Under the pieces are notes generated by a model. It searched no databases. It was not told the origin of the DNA and saw nothing but the letters and a program-made list of their open reading frames with translations. From NCBI GenBank assembly GCA_009840735.1, contig VXNF01000056.1, forward strand, positions 1 through 51,305: 51,305 nt of DNA. The letters are read 5' to 3'. Positions 17,091 to 25,045 of the stretch are shown piece after piece. This DNA is from Acidimicrobiia bacterium (GTDB lineage Bacteria; Actinomycetota; Acidimicrobiia; Acidimicrobiales; CATQHL01). Position numbers and translations under genes: made by a program. How positions within the stretch are numbered: position 1 is the first letter of the stretch; each line of letters starts with the position of its first letter.

Positions 17091-18065
17091 TCACGCCTCG
17101 CGCTGGCGTCGCTTGCCCAAAAGCCAGAACGACAGACCGGTGAGGATCAAGACCACGATGAGCATTCCGACGCTGGAGGCGTACGCCAGCCCGGTGTCTT
17201 GGAACTTGAACAATCGCTTGTGGATGAACCACACCACCGTGGCGGTGCCGAGTCTGGGGCCGCCGTCGGTCAGCACCTGCACCGAGTCGAAGAGCTGGAA
17301 GTTGAAGATGACGGCGATCACGAGGGCGAACAGCAGCAGCGGGCGCAGCGTCGGCACGGTGACACGCCGGAACCGCCGCCACTTGCCCGCCCCGTCCACC
17401 TTGGCCGCGGCCTGCAGCTCTTCGGGCACGCTCTGGAGGCCCGCCAGGTAGAACAGCACCCAGAACCCCAGGCCGCGCCAGACCTCCACGGCCACGATGG
17501 TCAAGAGCGCGTGCGGATTGTCGCCCAGGAATCTGATGCCGTCTCCGCCGAATATCCCCCGCTTCAGCAGGTTCAGGATCCCGAAGTCGAAGTTGACCAT
17601 GAAGAACCACATGAGGGCGCCGAGGATGGGCGGCGCCAGCAGCGGGAAGTACAGCGCCACCTTGAAGAAGTTGCTGCCCTTGCGGTAGTGGTTCAGCAGC
17701 GAGGCCAGGAAGATGGCCAGGGTGAACACCACACCGATGGCGATGACGACGTAGATGCTGGTGTTGCGGACTGCGGTGCGGAGTTCGGAGTCGCTCAGCG
17801 TTCGGGACCAGTTGTCGAATCCTACGAAGACCCGTGGATCGCCCCTGATCAGGCCGCCCTGATTGAAGCTCAAGAAAACGCCCCAGACGGCGGGGACCGC
17901 TAGGAAGACGCCCCAGATGATGAGGTAGGGTGACAGGAAGCCCGCGGCGCGCCGGACGGTGCGAAAGCGATAACGGCGGGCGCGCCAGCGGTACTCGGCG
18001 TCGCTCAGAATGGGCGCCGCCCAGTCTTCGCTCGCTGTCTGCGGTGCCACGTCGACCGTGGTCAC
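17091..18065 (-). CDS. ABC transporter permease, MalF type (324 aa)
   Basis: A six-helix sugar-type permease. A first membrane segment (AAGFLSPYLIIWGVFLAVPA) begins near residue 40, and the conserved cytoplasmic loop has VDGAGKWRRFRRVTVPTLRP. It starts 189 bp after the binding-protein stop, across a hairpin at 18154-18193, and is followed with a 1-bp gap by its MalG-type partner. The short N-terminal region lacks the extra helices of E. coli MalF, as is normal in this subfamily. Confidence 0.93.
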   Translation of the reverse strand: MTTVDVAPQTASEDWAAPILSDAEYRWRARRYRFRTVRRAAGFLSPYLIIWGVFLAVPAVWGVFLSFNQGGLIRGDPRVFVGFDNWSRTLSDSELRTAVRNTSIYVVIAIGVVFTLAIFLASLLNHYRKGSNFFKVALYFPLLAPPILGALMWFFMVNFDFGILNLLKRGIFGGDGIRFLGDNPHALLTIVAVEVWRGLGFWVLFYLAGLQSVPEELQAAAKVDGAGKWRRFRRVTVPTLRPLLLFALVIAVIFNFQLFDSVQVLTDGGPRLGTATVVWFIHKRLFKFQDTGLAYASSVGMLIVVLILTGLSFWLLGKRRQREA

Positions 18066-18153
18066 AAGGCCCTCGCGGCGCTGAGTTCGGCTGGAGGTCG
18101 CACCTTCACGTGCCTGCCTCGATGTCGAGATTGTGCGAAGCGGTCGGTGTGTC

Positions 18154-18193
18154 CGGGCGCCGGCAGGCCCTCATCGGTACCTGCCGACGCCCG
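18154..18193 (-). other. Strong hairpin between binding-protein and permease genes
   Basis: CGGGCG-C-CGGCAGG and its complement CCTGCCG-A-CGCCCG flank a 12-nt loop. The result is a 13-bp stem with one C/A mismatch. There is no U-run. In binding-protein-dependent operons a hairpin at this spot usually shields the binding-protein mRNA from decay or causes partial termination, making binding protein more abundant than permeases. That role is inferred here. Confidence 0.6.
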
Positions 18194-18254
18194 AACCGTT
18201 GAGCGTCGGCGGCCGGCCCGCGGCTCTCGCCGTCAGGGCCGGTCGCGGCGTCGG

Positions 18255-19973
18255 TCAGCCGCGCTCGAGGATCTCCGTGGCGCGGGCCTGTGCCTCGGAC
18301 AGAGCGTCGTCGACGGAGACCTCACAGGAAGCTGCCGCCTCGATCGCCTGGCCGTACTCGTCCAGGATTTGGGCGATGTTCGGGTGCGTGACCAGACCGT
18401 CCCAGGAGGCCAGAACCCACTCGAGGTTCCTCTGCAGCTTGTCATTGCCAAGGAACGTCGTGATGTCGTCCCGCGGCGAGATCCAGCCGTAGACCTCGTT
18501 GTAGGCGGTCATGAACTCGGCCGAGCTGAGGAACTTGGCCAGCTCCCAGGCGGCTTCGGGATGGTCGGACTCCGCGGCGACCGACCAGTGGCCCGTCGTG
18601 GAGAACATCGTCTGGGTGCCGTCGGGCGACCCGACTGGCGGGGCGATGTCCCAGTCGAAGGGCAGGCCCTCTTCCTCGAAGGCCGTGACCCGCAGCGGCT
18701 CGTCCAGCAGCATCGCCAGCTGGCCGCCCTTGAACAGCGAGATGCCCTCCTCACGGTTGTACTGACCGATCGGCGGCTGCACCCCGTGGGTGCAGATCAG
18801 GTCGGCGCCGAACTGCGTCGCCTGCCGGACCGCGTCGGAGTCGAGCGTCGCCGCCGTGTAATCGTCCGAGACGATGTCGCCGCCGAAGTTGTGGACGTTC
18901 TGCAGGTTGAAGTACCAGTTGAAGTCCACAGTCGTCATCGGCACATGGAAGCCGGTGGCGTCGGTGTTCGCCTCCACGGCCTGGGCCGCGGCGATGAGCT
19001 CCTCGGTGGTGGTCGGGATCTCGCTGACGCCGGCCTGCTCGAGCAGGTCGAGGTTCACGAACATCACCGTGCTGCCGATGATGATCGGGACGCCGTAGAG
19101 CTTGCCCTGGTAGAGGCTGGCGTCGATGGCGCTGTCGATGAAGTGGGCGCGCTCGGAGGCGTATTCCGGGGCGCTCATCAGCGGAAGGACGTCGGTGAAG
19201 GCACCGCGCGCGCCGAACAGCGTGAGGTGCGTGCTCACCTGGTAGGTCACGTCGAACGGGTCGTCGCCGGCGAAGCTGGCGGTGTAGGTGGACTCGACGT
19301 CGCCCCACGGAACGACCGTGTGCTCGATGGTGATGCCGGTCTCCTCCTCGAAGGGAGCGAACCAGGTCTCGAACAGTTCGATCTCGTTCTCACCGTGCGG
19401 CGCCTTGCCGAACTTCAGGGTGACACCCTCGAAGGGACGCGCCGTCGCGGCGATCGCCTCCGCGGCCTCCGCCTGGGCGGCCTCGGCGTCTGCTCTGGCT
19501 GCGTCGGCTTCATCCTGCGCGGCCTGCGCCTCAGCTTGCGCGGCTGCAGCCTCCGAGCGGGCCGCCGACGCCTCTGCCGCCGCCGCGTCGGCCGCGTCCT
19601 GTGCCGCTGCCAGGGCGGCTTCGGCCGCCGCGGCCGCGGCCTCGTTGCCTTCCGCGGTGGCTTGGGCAAGATCGGCTGCAGCCTGGGCTGCCTCCGCTGC
19701 TGCTAGTGCAGCAGCAGCAGACGCAGACGCAGCCGCCGCGTCAGCAGCAGCAGCCCCAGCCTCTGCCGACGCCGCCGCGGCATCCGCGGACGCCGCCCCG
19801 GCGTCGGCGATCGCCACTCCGGCGTCGGTTGCCGCGCCCTGGGCCGCGCTCATGGCGGCGTCGGCTGACGCCTCGATGTCGCCGGTGTCGGCCGCGCAAG
19901 AGGCCGCAATCAGCCCCAAGACCGCCAACAGCACCAGCCCGAGGGCCGATCCCCGTCTCCTCAACAGTTTCAT
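18255..19973 (-). CDS. ABC transporter lipoprotein solute-binding protein with Ala-rich stalk (572 aa)
   Basis: The ATG at 19973 follows GAGAGGGGA with good spacing and gives a clear lipoprotein signal: RRR, a hydrophobic core, then AASC with the lipid-carrying Cys at 26. Residues 27-178 are almost wholly Ala with interspersed Asp, Glu, Ser and Gln, predicting a long helix or coiled-coil stalk. The binding-protein fold begins near residue 182 (VTLKFGKAPHGENEIELFETWFAPFE) and resembles sugar-type (family 1) binding proteins, e.g. EEETGITIEHTVVPWGD and VFVNLDLLEQAGV. It is the first gene of the operon. A 150-residue stalk is unusual; such proteins normally have a 20-40 residue linker. The frame extends upstream to 20474, but the signal peptide settles the start. 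Confidence 0.92.
   Translation of the reverse strand: MKLLRRRGSALGLVLLAVLGLIAASCAADTGDIEASADAAMSAAQGAATDAGVAIADAGAASADAAAASAEAGAAAADAAAASASAAAALAAAEAAQAAADLAQATAEGNEAAAAAAEAALAAAQDAADAAAAEASAARSEAAAAQAEAQAAQDEADAARADAEAAQAEAAEAIAATARPFEGVTLKFGKAPHGENEIELFETWFAPFEEETGITIEHTVVPWGDVESTYTASFAGDDPFDVTYQVSTHLTLFGARGAFTDVLPLMSAPEYASERAHFIDSAIDASLYQGKLYGVPIIIGSTVMFVNLDLLEQAGVSEIPTTTEELIAAAQAVEANTDATGFHVPMTTVDFNWYFNLQNVHNFGGDIVSDDYTAATLDSDAVRQATQFGADLICTHGVQPPIGQYNREEGISLFKGGQLAMLLDEPLRVTAFEEEGLPFDWDIAPPVGSPDGTQTMFSTTGHWSVAAESDHPEAAWELAKFLSSAEFMTAYNEVYGWISPRDDITTFLGNDKLQRNLEWVLASWDGLVTHPNIAQILDEYGQAIEAAASCEVSVDDALSEAQARATEILERG
19440..19895 (-). repeat. Low-complexity GCX-rich tract encoding the Ala-rich stalk
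   Basis: About 456 bp encode roughly 150 residues of Ala-dominated helix with short recurring units such as ASADAAAAS, AAAEAAQAAA and AEAQAAQ. Repeats of this kind can change length by slippage, so stalk length may vary among strains. The tract is in frame throughout. Confidence 0.8.
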
Positions 19974-20191
19974 TCGTCTTTCCCCTCTCGGTGTGACGAC
20001 GTCGTTTGCGCTGGCGGGCCTCCCCGAACAACCGGAAGTCCCTGACCGCGCCGGGAGCGAACCCCCGCCGAGCCGAAACTCCGGCGCTGTAGCATCGTTC
20101 GACGATCCCGAAGGGAGAGCCACAAGCGGATGCCGACTATAGATCAACGATCCGGGGCGCACCCAAGGCGACCTTGCGCCCTCGGCACCTT
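19974..20191. promoter_or_regulatory. Divergent promoter region of the transport operon and the SDR gene
   Basis: ACTATAGAT at 20136-20144 offers a -10-like hexamer on both strands (TATAGA plus, TATAGT minus). On the minus strand a TTGGGT lies about 19 nt upstream of TATAGT, a passable -35. A palindrome, ATCGT-TCG-ACGAT, is at 20094-20106 and a further AACGAT half-site at 20146-20151. These could be an operator, as expected for a substrate-controlled operon. No regulator gene is adjacent. Assigned by eye only. Confidence 0.35.
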
Positions 20192-21004
20192 GTGAGCCAG
20201 CCGGTGCGCCGCCGCAAAGTTCTCTTGACCGGCGCGGCGGGGCACCTCGGACGGCGGACGGCAGCGAAATTGGCGGAGGCAGGCTGCGACTTGGCGCTCT
20301 GTGACCAGGACCGAGCCGGTCTGGCGGCGCTCGCTCGGGAACTCTCCGACGCCGCGGCGGGACACGGCGCCCCGATGACCGGCGACGACCGGTTGAGCGC
20401 AGGCGCCGAGGCGGCGGCAATCCCAGCAGATGTGACCGACGAGGCGTGCGCCGCCGGGGTGGTCGCCGAGGCACACGAGCGGCTCGACGGACTGGACGTA
20501 CTCATCAACGCCCATGGGATCGAGGGGCCGACCGGCACCGTGGAGACGCTCGATCCCGCCGAGGCGCGCCGCACCTTCGAGGTGAACGTGCTGAGCCTGT
20601 TTTGGCTCTGCGGTGCCGCGGCGGAGAACTTCAAGGCGTCCGGTGGGGGTCGCATCGTGAACATGGCCTCGGGGGCTGGTCTGGCCGGCGGTGCCTTCGC
20701 CAGCGTCTACCACGCCTCCAAGCACGCCGTCGTGGGGCTGACCCGGTCGCTGGCGCGGGAGTTGGGGCCAGCGGGGATCGTCGTCAACGCCGTCTGCCCC
20801 GGCTTCGTGGAGTCGCCCATGGTGGATCGCATCGCGGCGACCCTCGGCGAGTTGGGCCAGCCCGCCAGCTACCGGGATGCGGTGCCGCTGGGTCGCTACG
20901 CCGACGGCGAGGAGGTCGCCGAGGCGGTCCGCTACCTGGCCTGCGAAGCCCCCGACTACATGACCGGCGCCTGCTGGGTGCTCGACGGCGGCCTCCGCGC
21001 CTGA
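20192..21004 (+). CDS. SDR-family oxidoreductase
   Basis: A Rossmann-fold short-chain dehydrogenase with TGAAGHLG, the NAHG motif (LINAHG), MASGAG (catalytic Ser) and YHASK, ending in GACWVLDGGLRA. Start choice is uncertain: TTG 20174, GTG 20192 and GTG 20204 are in frame and none has a clear ribosome binding site. GTG 20192 leaves a normal short lead before the first strand. The acidic residue after the second strand (LALCDQD) suggests NAD(H). It is divergent from the D-amino-compound transport operon and probably shares its control region, so it may act on the same pathway. The 3' end is 4 bp from the convergent Uma2 stop. Confidence 0.88.
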   Translation: MSQPVRRRKVLLTGAAGHLGRRTAAKLAEAGCDLALCDQDRAGLAALARELSDAAAGHGAPMTGDDRLSAGAEAAAIPADVTDEACAAGVVAEAHERLDGLDVLINAHGIEGPTGTVETLDPAEARRTFEVNVLSLFWLCGAAAENFKASGGGRIVNMASGAGLAGGAFASVYHASKHAVVGLTRSLARELGPAGIVVNAVCPGFVESPMVDRIAATLGELGQPASYRDAVPLGRYADGEEVAEAVRYLACEAPDYMTGACWVLDGGLRA

Positions 21005-21008
21005 GCGG

Positions 21009-21911
21009 CTAACTCGTCGCCCCCGGCGGCTGCGGGTCATCGCCCTCGCTGTCTTCGACGGGCGGGTCGCGTCGCAGCAACTCGTTCAGCCTGTTGATTT
21101 CCGCCTCCTGCGCTGCGGCGCGCTGCTCGGCCTCGTCGCGGCGCTGCTCGACCTCGTCGGCGCGCTGCTCGGCCCGATCGGCGCGCCACTCGGCCCGACG
21201 CCAGAGCCACTCGGCCTCGTCGCGGCGCACTTGGGCGTCGCGCAGGTCCACCACCGCGTCGTCCAACGCGTCTTCGGCGCGGGCCAGATTGTGCTTCGGG
21301 ACCTCCTCGCCGGGCCGGTAGAGCAGCAGTTCCTCGTCCTGCCAGACGAGATCCAGCGCGAGCGCGTCGCTCCGACCCCACCACGATCCGTTCTCACTCT
21401 CGGTCACCGGGATCGGCGCCCAGCGGCCCTTCACGAGGCGTTCGCCCTCCAGGACCTGCGCGCACAGCGTCCCGCCTGTGGGGTCCACCCGCCAGTACTC
21501 GGCGACGCGTAGGCGGGCGTAGCGAGATCGCTTGTGGTGCTGATCGGCCCGCAGCGTGCTCTGCGAGGCCACCTCGAGCACGAAGCGGATCGAGCCGCCG
21601 TGCTGCCACCTCCGGTAGCTGGCGAGCTTGTCGAGGCGAGCCTTCGAAACCCCGCTGACCACCATCACGTCGGGCTCCACCACGGCTCTCCGGATGCCTC
21701 GGAGGTAGTAGAGGTTCCGGTTCGAGGCCACCCAGATGTCGTCGCGGCTGGCGAAGTGCTGGCGCAGGACCATGGCCACGTCGCCGCGCACGATCTCATG
21801 AGGTGACGACTCGTGCAATGGTTCTCCGGCCGGGTAGCGCTTGTCGAGCTTGCGGTCGAGGAGCGCCTCAGCCGCTCGTTGCTCGTCAGATGGTGGTGTT
21901 GTGTCCGTCAT
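21009..21911 (-). CDS. Uma2-family (DUF820) putative endonuclease with C-terminal coiled coil
   Basis: The core (about residues 30-190) has the Uma2 PD-(D/E)xK-like pattern: EPDVMVVSGV, then FVLEVASQST (the E-x-hydrophobic nuclease strand) and YWRVDP. From about residue 205 it changes to a heptad-like charged helix with units such as AEQRADE, VEQRRDE and AEQRAA, predicting a coiled coil. The ATG lacks a visible Shine-Dalgarno and is preceded by an AT-rich patch (TTTTATTGTACTTTCAATG), unusual in this GC-rich window and possibly a leaderless promoter. Uma2 proteins are common as isolated genes in cyanobacteria, Chloroflexi and actinobacteria; their role is unresolved. Confidence 0.85.
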   Translation of the reverse strand: MTDTTPPSDEQRAAEALLDRKLDKRYPAGEPLHESSPHEIVRGDVAMVLRQHFASRDDIWVASNRNLYYLRGIRRAVVEPDVMVVSGVSKARLDKLASYRRWQHGGSIRFVLEVASQSTLRADQHHKRSRYARLRVAEYWRVDPTGGTLCAQVLEGERLVKGRWAPIPVTESENGSWWGRSDALALDLVWQDEELLLYRPGEEVPKHNLARAEDALDDAVVDLRDAQVRRDEAEWLWRRAEWRADRAEQRADEVEQRRDEAEQRAAAQEAEINRLNELLRRDPPVEDSEGDDPQPPGATS

Positions 21912-22065
21912 TTTATTGTACTTTCAATGTAGCTACTGTTCGCGGTGTTGCGCAAGCCAGATTATCTCGCCACCGCGCTGCTCGCTGCCAGGTCAGAGTG
22001 CGGACGTTGCTCGACGGGCTGACCCGCTCGTACGGTGCTGCGGTCCCCGAGGCGCGGACCGCAGG

Positions 22066-23577
22066 TCAATCGAGCAGCAGCGGTAGGTCAGAGCGGCGGA
22101 TCTTGCCGGTGGCGGTGCGTGGGAAGTCCTCGACGAAGACCACCCGGCGAGGCCGGCTGCGGCGGTCGAGCTCGTCGCCGACCAGGTTCGCGAGCTCGTC
22201 GGCTGGCGGGTCGGCGTTCGGCTCGGGGCGGACCGCCGCCACCGGCACCTCGCCCCACTCGGGGTGGGAAACGCCGAACACTGCCGCCTCAGCGACGCCG
22301 GGATGGCCCACCAGCACGCGCTCGATCTGTGCGGGATGGAGGTTGACGCCACCGGAGATGATGACGTCCTTGCTGCGACCCGCCAGCGTGAGGTACCCGT
22401 CGCCGTCGGCGGTGGCCAGATCTCCGGTGCGCAGCCAACCGTCGGACAAGGCCTCCGCGGTGGCCGCGGGGTTGCCCCAGTACCCCGACATGAGCTTCGG
22501 CGCCCGGATCAAGATCTCACCCACCTCCCCGGCGGCGGCATCGCCTCCGACGGGTCTGCGTAGCCGAACCTCCACGCCGGGCAGCGGGCGACCGACTGAG
22601 CCGAGACGGGGGTCGTCTGGCCCCGTCAACGCCTGGTGGTCCGCGGCGTCGAACCCGCAGACGACGGCGCAGGATTCGGTCAGCCCATAGCCGTGGTACA
22701 GACCGCAGGGCAGTTCCCGGCGCATGCGCAGGATCAGCGAGCGCGTGCTGGGGCCGGCGCCGTACACCAGCAGCCGCAGCGACTTCAGTCGGGCCGGGTC
22801 GTATTCGGGGTGGTCCAGGATGCGCTGAATCTGGGTTGGCACTGCGATTGTGCTGGTGACCCGTTTATTCTCGACGACCCGCAACCAACCCTCCGGCGAG
22901 AAGCGAGGCAGCACGACGTGCGTGTGCGCGCCGTGGAGCATCGTGAAGATTCGCAGCCCCGCCGAGGCGTGGTACAGCGGCGTAGCGCTGAGGTAGACCT
23001 CATGAGTGCCGAAGCCCTGATCGCGTTCGGTCATGGCGGCGTTGCGGGCGACCGTGGCCTGGCTTAGGCACACCCCTTTCGGGTCGCCGGTGGTGCCGCT
23101 GGTGTAGCTGATCAACACGGTGTCCCCCGGCGCGGGAGGCGAGGACGGGGCCTGCGTCGTATCCGGCTGCCGCGGCGACACCGCGGCGCGGTAGTCGGCG
23201 GAGTCCGCCACCAAAGTCTCCAGCCCAGAGCGGCGCAGTGCCGTCGCACCGCCGGCGTCGCTCAACCCCAGCGCAGGCCGCGCGTCCTCCACCAGGCGCG
23301 CCACCGCTGCCTCGGCCATCGTGGCCGGCACGGGCACGCAGGCGGCGCCGAGGTGCGCGACCGCCAGGCAGGCGTCGAAGTGAACGACGCCGCCGGCTGC
23401 CCGCACCACCACGCGGTCGCCCCTCCGAACCCCCCGACCCGCCAGCCAAGCCGCCAGATTCTCGCTGCGGGCCAGCAACTCCGCGTAGCGGAGCGTCGGA
23501 CCGCCATCGATGACGACCGCCGGTCGCTGCGGCGCCTTCGCCGCGGCGTCCCGCAGCAGACGCGGAACCGGGCTCAC
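22066..23577 (-). CDS. Class I adenylate-forming enzyme (acyl-CoA synthetase / AMP-binding), 503 aa
   Basis: The ATP/AMP signature TSGTTGDPKGVCLS is clear, followed by the A5-like GYGLTES, the adenylate-binding RTGDLA and the C-terminal lysine motif FPRTATGKIRRSDL. A GTG start at 23577 gives a usual-length protein with N-terminal PRLLRDAAAKAPQRPAVV; a longer frame reaching 24252 would run through the P450 gene and is rejected. It lies 26 bp after the P450 stop, so the pair is likely one operon. It activates a carboxylic acid as the acyl-AMP and then probably the CoA thioester. The acid is not identifiable. Confidence 0.92.
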   Translation of the reverse strand: MSPVPRLLRDAAAKAPQRPAVVIDGGPTLRYAELLARSENLAAWLAGRGVRRGDRVVVRAAGGVVHFDACLAVAHLGAACVPVPATMAEAAVARLVEDARPALGLSDAGGATALRRSGLETLVADSADYRAAVSPRQPDTTQAPSSPPAPGDTVLISYTSGTTGDPKGVCLSQATVARNAAMTERDQGFGTHEVYLSATPLYHASAGLRIFTMLHGAHTHVVLPRFSPEGWLRVVENKRVTSTIAVPTQIQRILDHPEYDPARLKSLRLLVYGAGPSTRSLILRMRRELPCGLYHGYGLTESCAVVCGFDAADHQALTGPDDPRLGSVGRPLPGVEVRLRRPVGGDAAAGEVGEILIRAPKLMSGYWGNPAATAEALSDGWLRTGDLATADGDGYLTLAGRSKDVIISGGVNLHPAQIERVLVGHPGVAEAAVFGVSHPEWGEVPVAAVRPEPNADPPADELANLVGDELDRRSRPRRVVFVEDFPRTATGKIRRSDLPLLLD

Positions 23578-23603
23578 GGGCAGACCGGCGCTGTAAGCCG
23601 GTG

Positions 23604-24890
23604 CTAACCGCCCAGCACGACGCGCACGTGGCGAGGCCCTCGCAACACGTAGCCGGTGTCGTCGGGCACCTCGCCGGCGAACTCCACCCGCTCGAAGCGC
23701 TCGAGCAGACAGCACATCACGACCTCCATCTCCAGGCGCGCCAGCAACGAGCCGGTGCAGTGGTGAGCCCCCGCGCCGAACGGCAGGATGTCGGCCTTGG
23801 GGGTGAACTGCCTGAACGCGTCCTCCTTGAAGCGGTCGATGATGAAGCGATCCGGATCTGGGAACACCTCCGGATCTCGGTTGGCCGAGCCCACGAGGGC
23901 GAAGAGCTTGGCGCCCGCAGCCAGATTCACACCGCCAAGCTGCGTGTCGATGGCGGCTTGGCGCACCAGGCCGTGGGCCGGCGCGTTGTATCGCAGCGAC
24001 TCCGCGCAGGCCGGCACGACCAGATCGGGCTCGGCCCGCAGCCTCTCCCAGAGATCGTTCACCAGCAGCGCCTTCTGCAGGTTCGAGAGCGCGCGGGAGG
24101 TGGTCTCGGTCCCGGCGGCCAGCAGCAGCGAGCAGGCCGAGGCGATCGTCTCGTCGCTCAGCGGCGCCCCGTCGAATCGAGCCACACACAAGTCCGACAG
24201 CAGGTCCTCGCCGGGCTCGACCCGCTTGGCGTCGATGACCGACCCCAGCCATTCCCCCAATTCGGCGCGGGCCTGACGGCCTCGCCGCTCCACGTCGGGA
24301 TCGTTGCGGATGTTCGACACGCTCGCCTTGCCGATGGCGTCGTACCAGTGTCGAAAGGCCGCCACCTGCGGGATGCCCATGAACGTGGCGGTCATCTCCA
24401 TGGGCATCTCGGTGTTCAGGACCTCATGCAGATCGACAGGCTCGCCGGTCGGGAGGCTCACCACGATTCGGTCAGCAATCCGCTCCGCCAAGGCCCGCAG
24501 GTCGCCCTCCATGCGGCGCCGGCTGCGAATCCAGCGACCCAGGATTCCGGCGTGGAAGCTGTGCTCGCGGCCCTCCATGTGCAGGATGACGCGCCCGTGA
24601 ATCATCGAGGATCCGGGGCCGAACGCCAAGGGCTTGAACCGCTCCCCGTCCTCGAAGACCGTCCTGACGTCGGCGTGGCGCGTCACGACCCAGCTTCCGG
24701 CAGTGTCGCTCCAGAACACCGGCGAGGACTGGCGCGCCTCGCGGTAGAGATCAAACGGCTCGGCGTCGTCGAACAGCACCGCGGCAAAGCGCTCGCCCAG
24801 CGAATCGCCGCCCGGCGGCGGTCCTGTCGTCTCGGCCACCGTGATGGCGGTAGGGCTTAGCGTCACAGCGCCAGTGTAGGAACGAGACAT
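23604..24890 (-). CDS. Cytochrome P450
   Basis: All landmark motifs are present, counted on a product of about 428 aa from the ATG at 24890: the I-helix oxygen-activation motif AGTETTS near 259-265, the K-helix ESLR near 297-300 and the heme loop FGAGAHHCTG with the thiolate Cys near 378. It is a soluble bacterial class I type needing ferredoxin and reductase, neither of which is nearby. The start is uncertain: ATG 24890, GTG 24866 and an upstream ATG at 24932 are all in frame without a strong ribosome binding site. Pairing with the acyl-CoA synthetase suggests hydroxylation of a fatty, terpenoid or steroid-like acid. Confidence 0.93.
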   Translation of the reverse strand: MSRSYTGAVTLSPTAITVAETTGPPPGGDSLGERFAAVLFDDAEPFDLYREARQSSPVFWSDTAGSWVVTRHADVRTVFEDGERFKPLAFGPGSSMIHGRVILHMEGREHSFHAGILGRWIRSRRRMEGDLRALAERIADRIVVSLPTGEPVDLHEVLNTEMPMEMTATFMGIPQVAAFRHWYDAIGKASVSNIRNDPDVERRGRQARAELGEWLGSVIDAKRVEPGEDLLSDLCVARFDGAPLSDETIASACSLLLAAGTETTSRALSNLQKALLVNDLWERLRAEPDLVVPACAESLRYNAPAHGLVRQAAIDTQLGGVNLAAGAKLFALVGSANRDPEVFPDPDRFIIDRFKEDAFRQFTPKADILPFGAGAHHCTGSLLARLEMEVVMCCLLERFERVEFAGEVPDDTGYVLRGPRHVRVVLGG

Positions 24891-24996
24891 CAGACCGGGC
24901 CAGACCCAGCGGCACGGCCGAGCGCCGGGCACAGCCCCAGCGCACGAACGGCACGGCGGAAACGACCGGACGGTTGCTTGGCGTCCTCCTCCCCAG

Positions 24997-25005
24997 TGCT
25001 ATTGT
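24997..25005 (+). promoter_or_regulatory. Possible extended -10 promoter for the TRAP cluster
   Basis: TGCTATTGT fits an extended -10 (TGnTATnnT) about 41 bp before the GTG at 25046. A TTGCTT at 24974-24979 is too far (20 nt) to be an ideal -35. A strong ribosome binding site, GAGGAGG at 25032-25038, fixes the start. Rest of the 24891-25045 gap: nothing further recognised. Confidence 0.3.
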
Positions 25006-25045
25006 CCGCTGCCTACCCACAGCCGCAATCTGAGGAGGAAGACCT

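Noticed and set aside
19974-20474. Start of the solute-binding protein at 20474
   Set aside because: The extension is Arg/Pro-rich and covers the opposite SDR. The lipoprotein signal and ribosome binding site fix the start at 19973.
23578-24252. N-terminal extension of the acyl-CoA synthetase through the P450 gene
   Set aside because: It would overlap the whole heme-binding end of the P450 in another frame. The GTG at 23577 gives a standard-length product.
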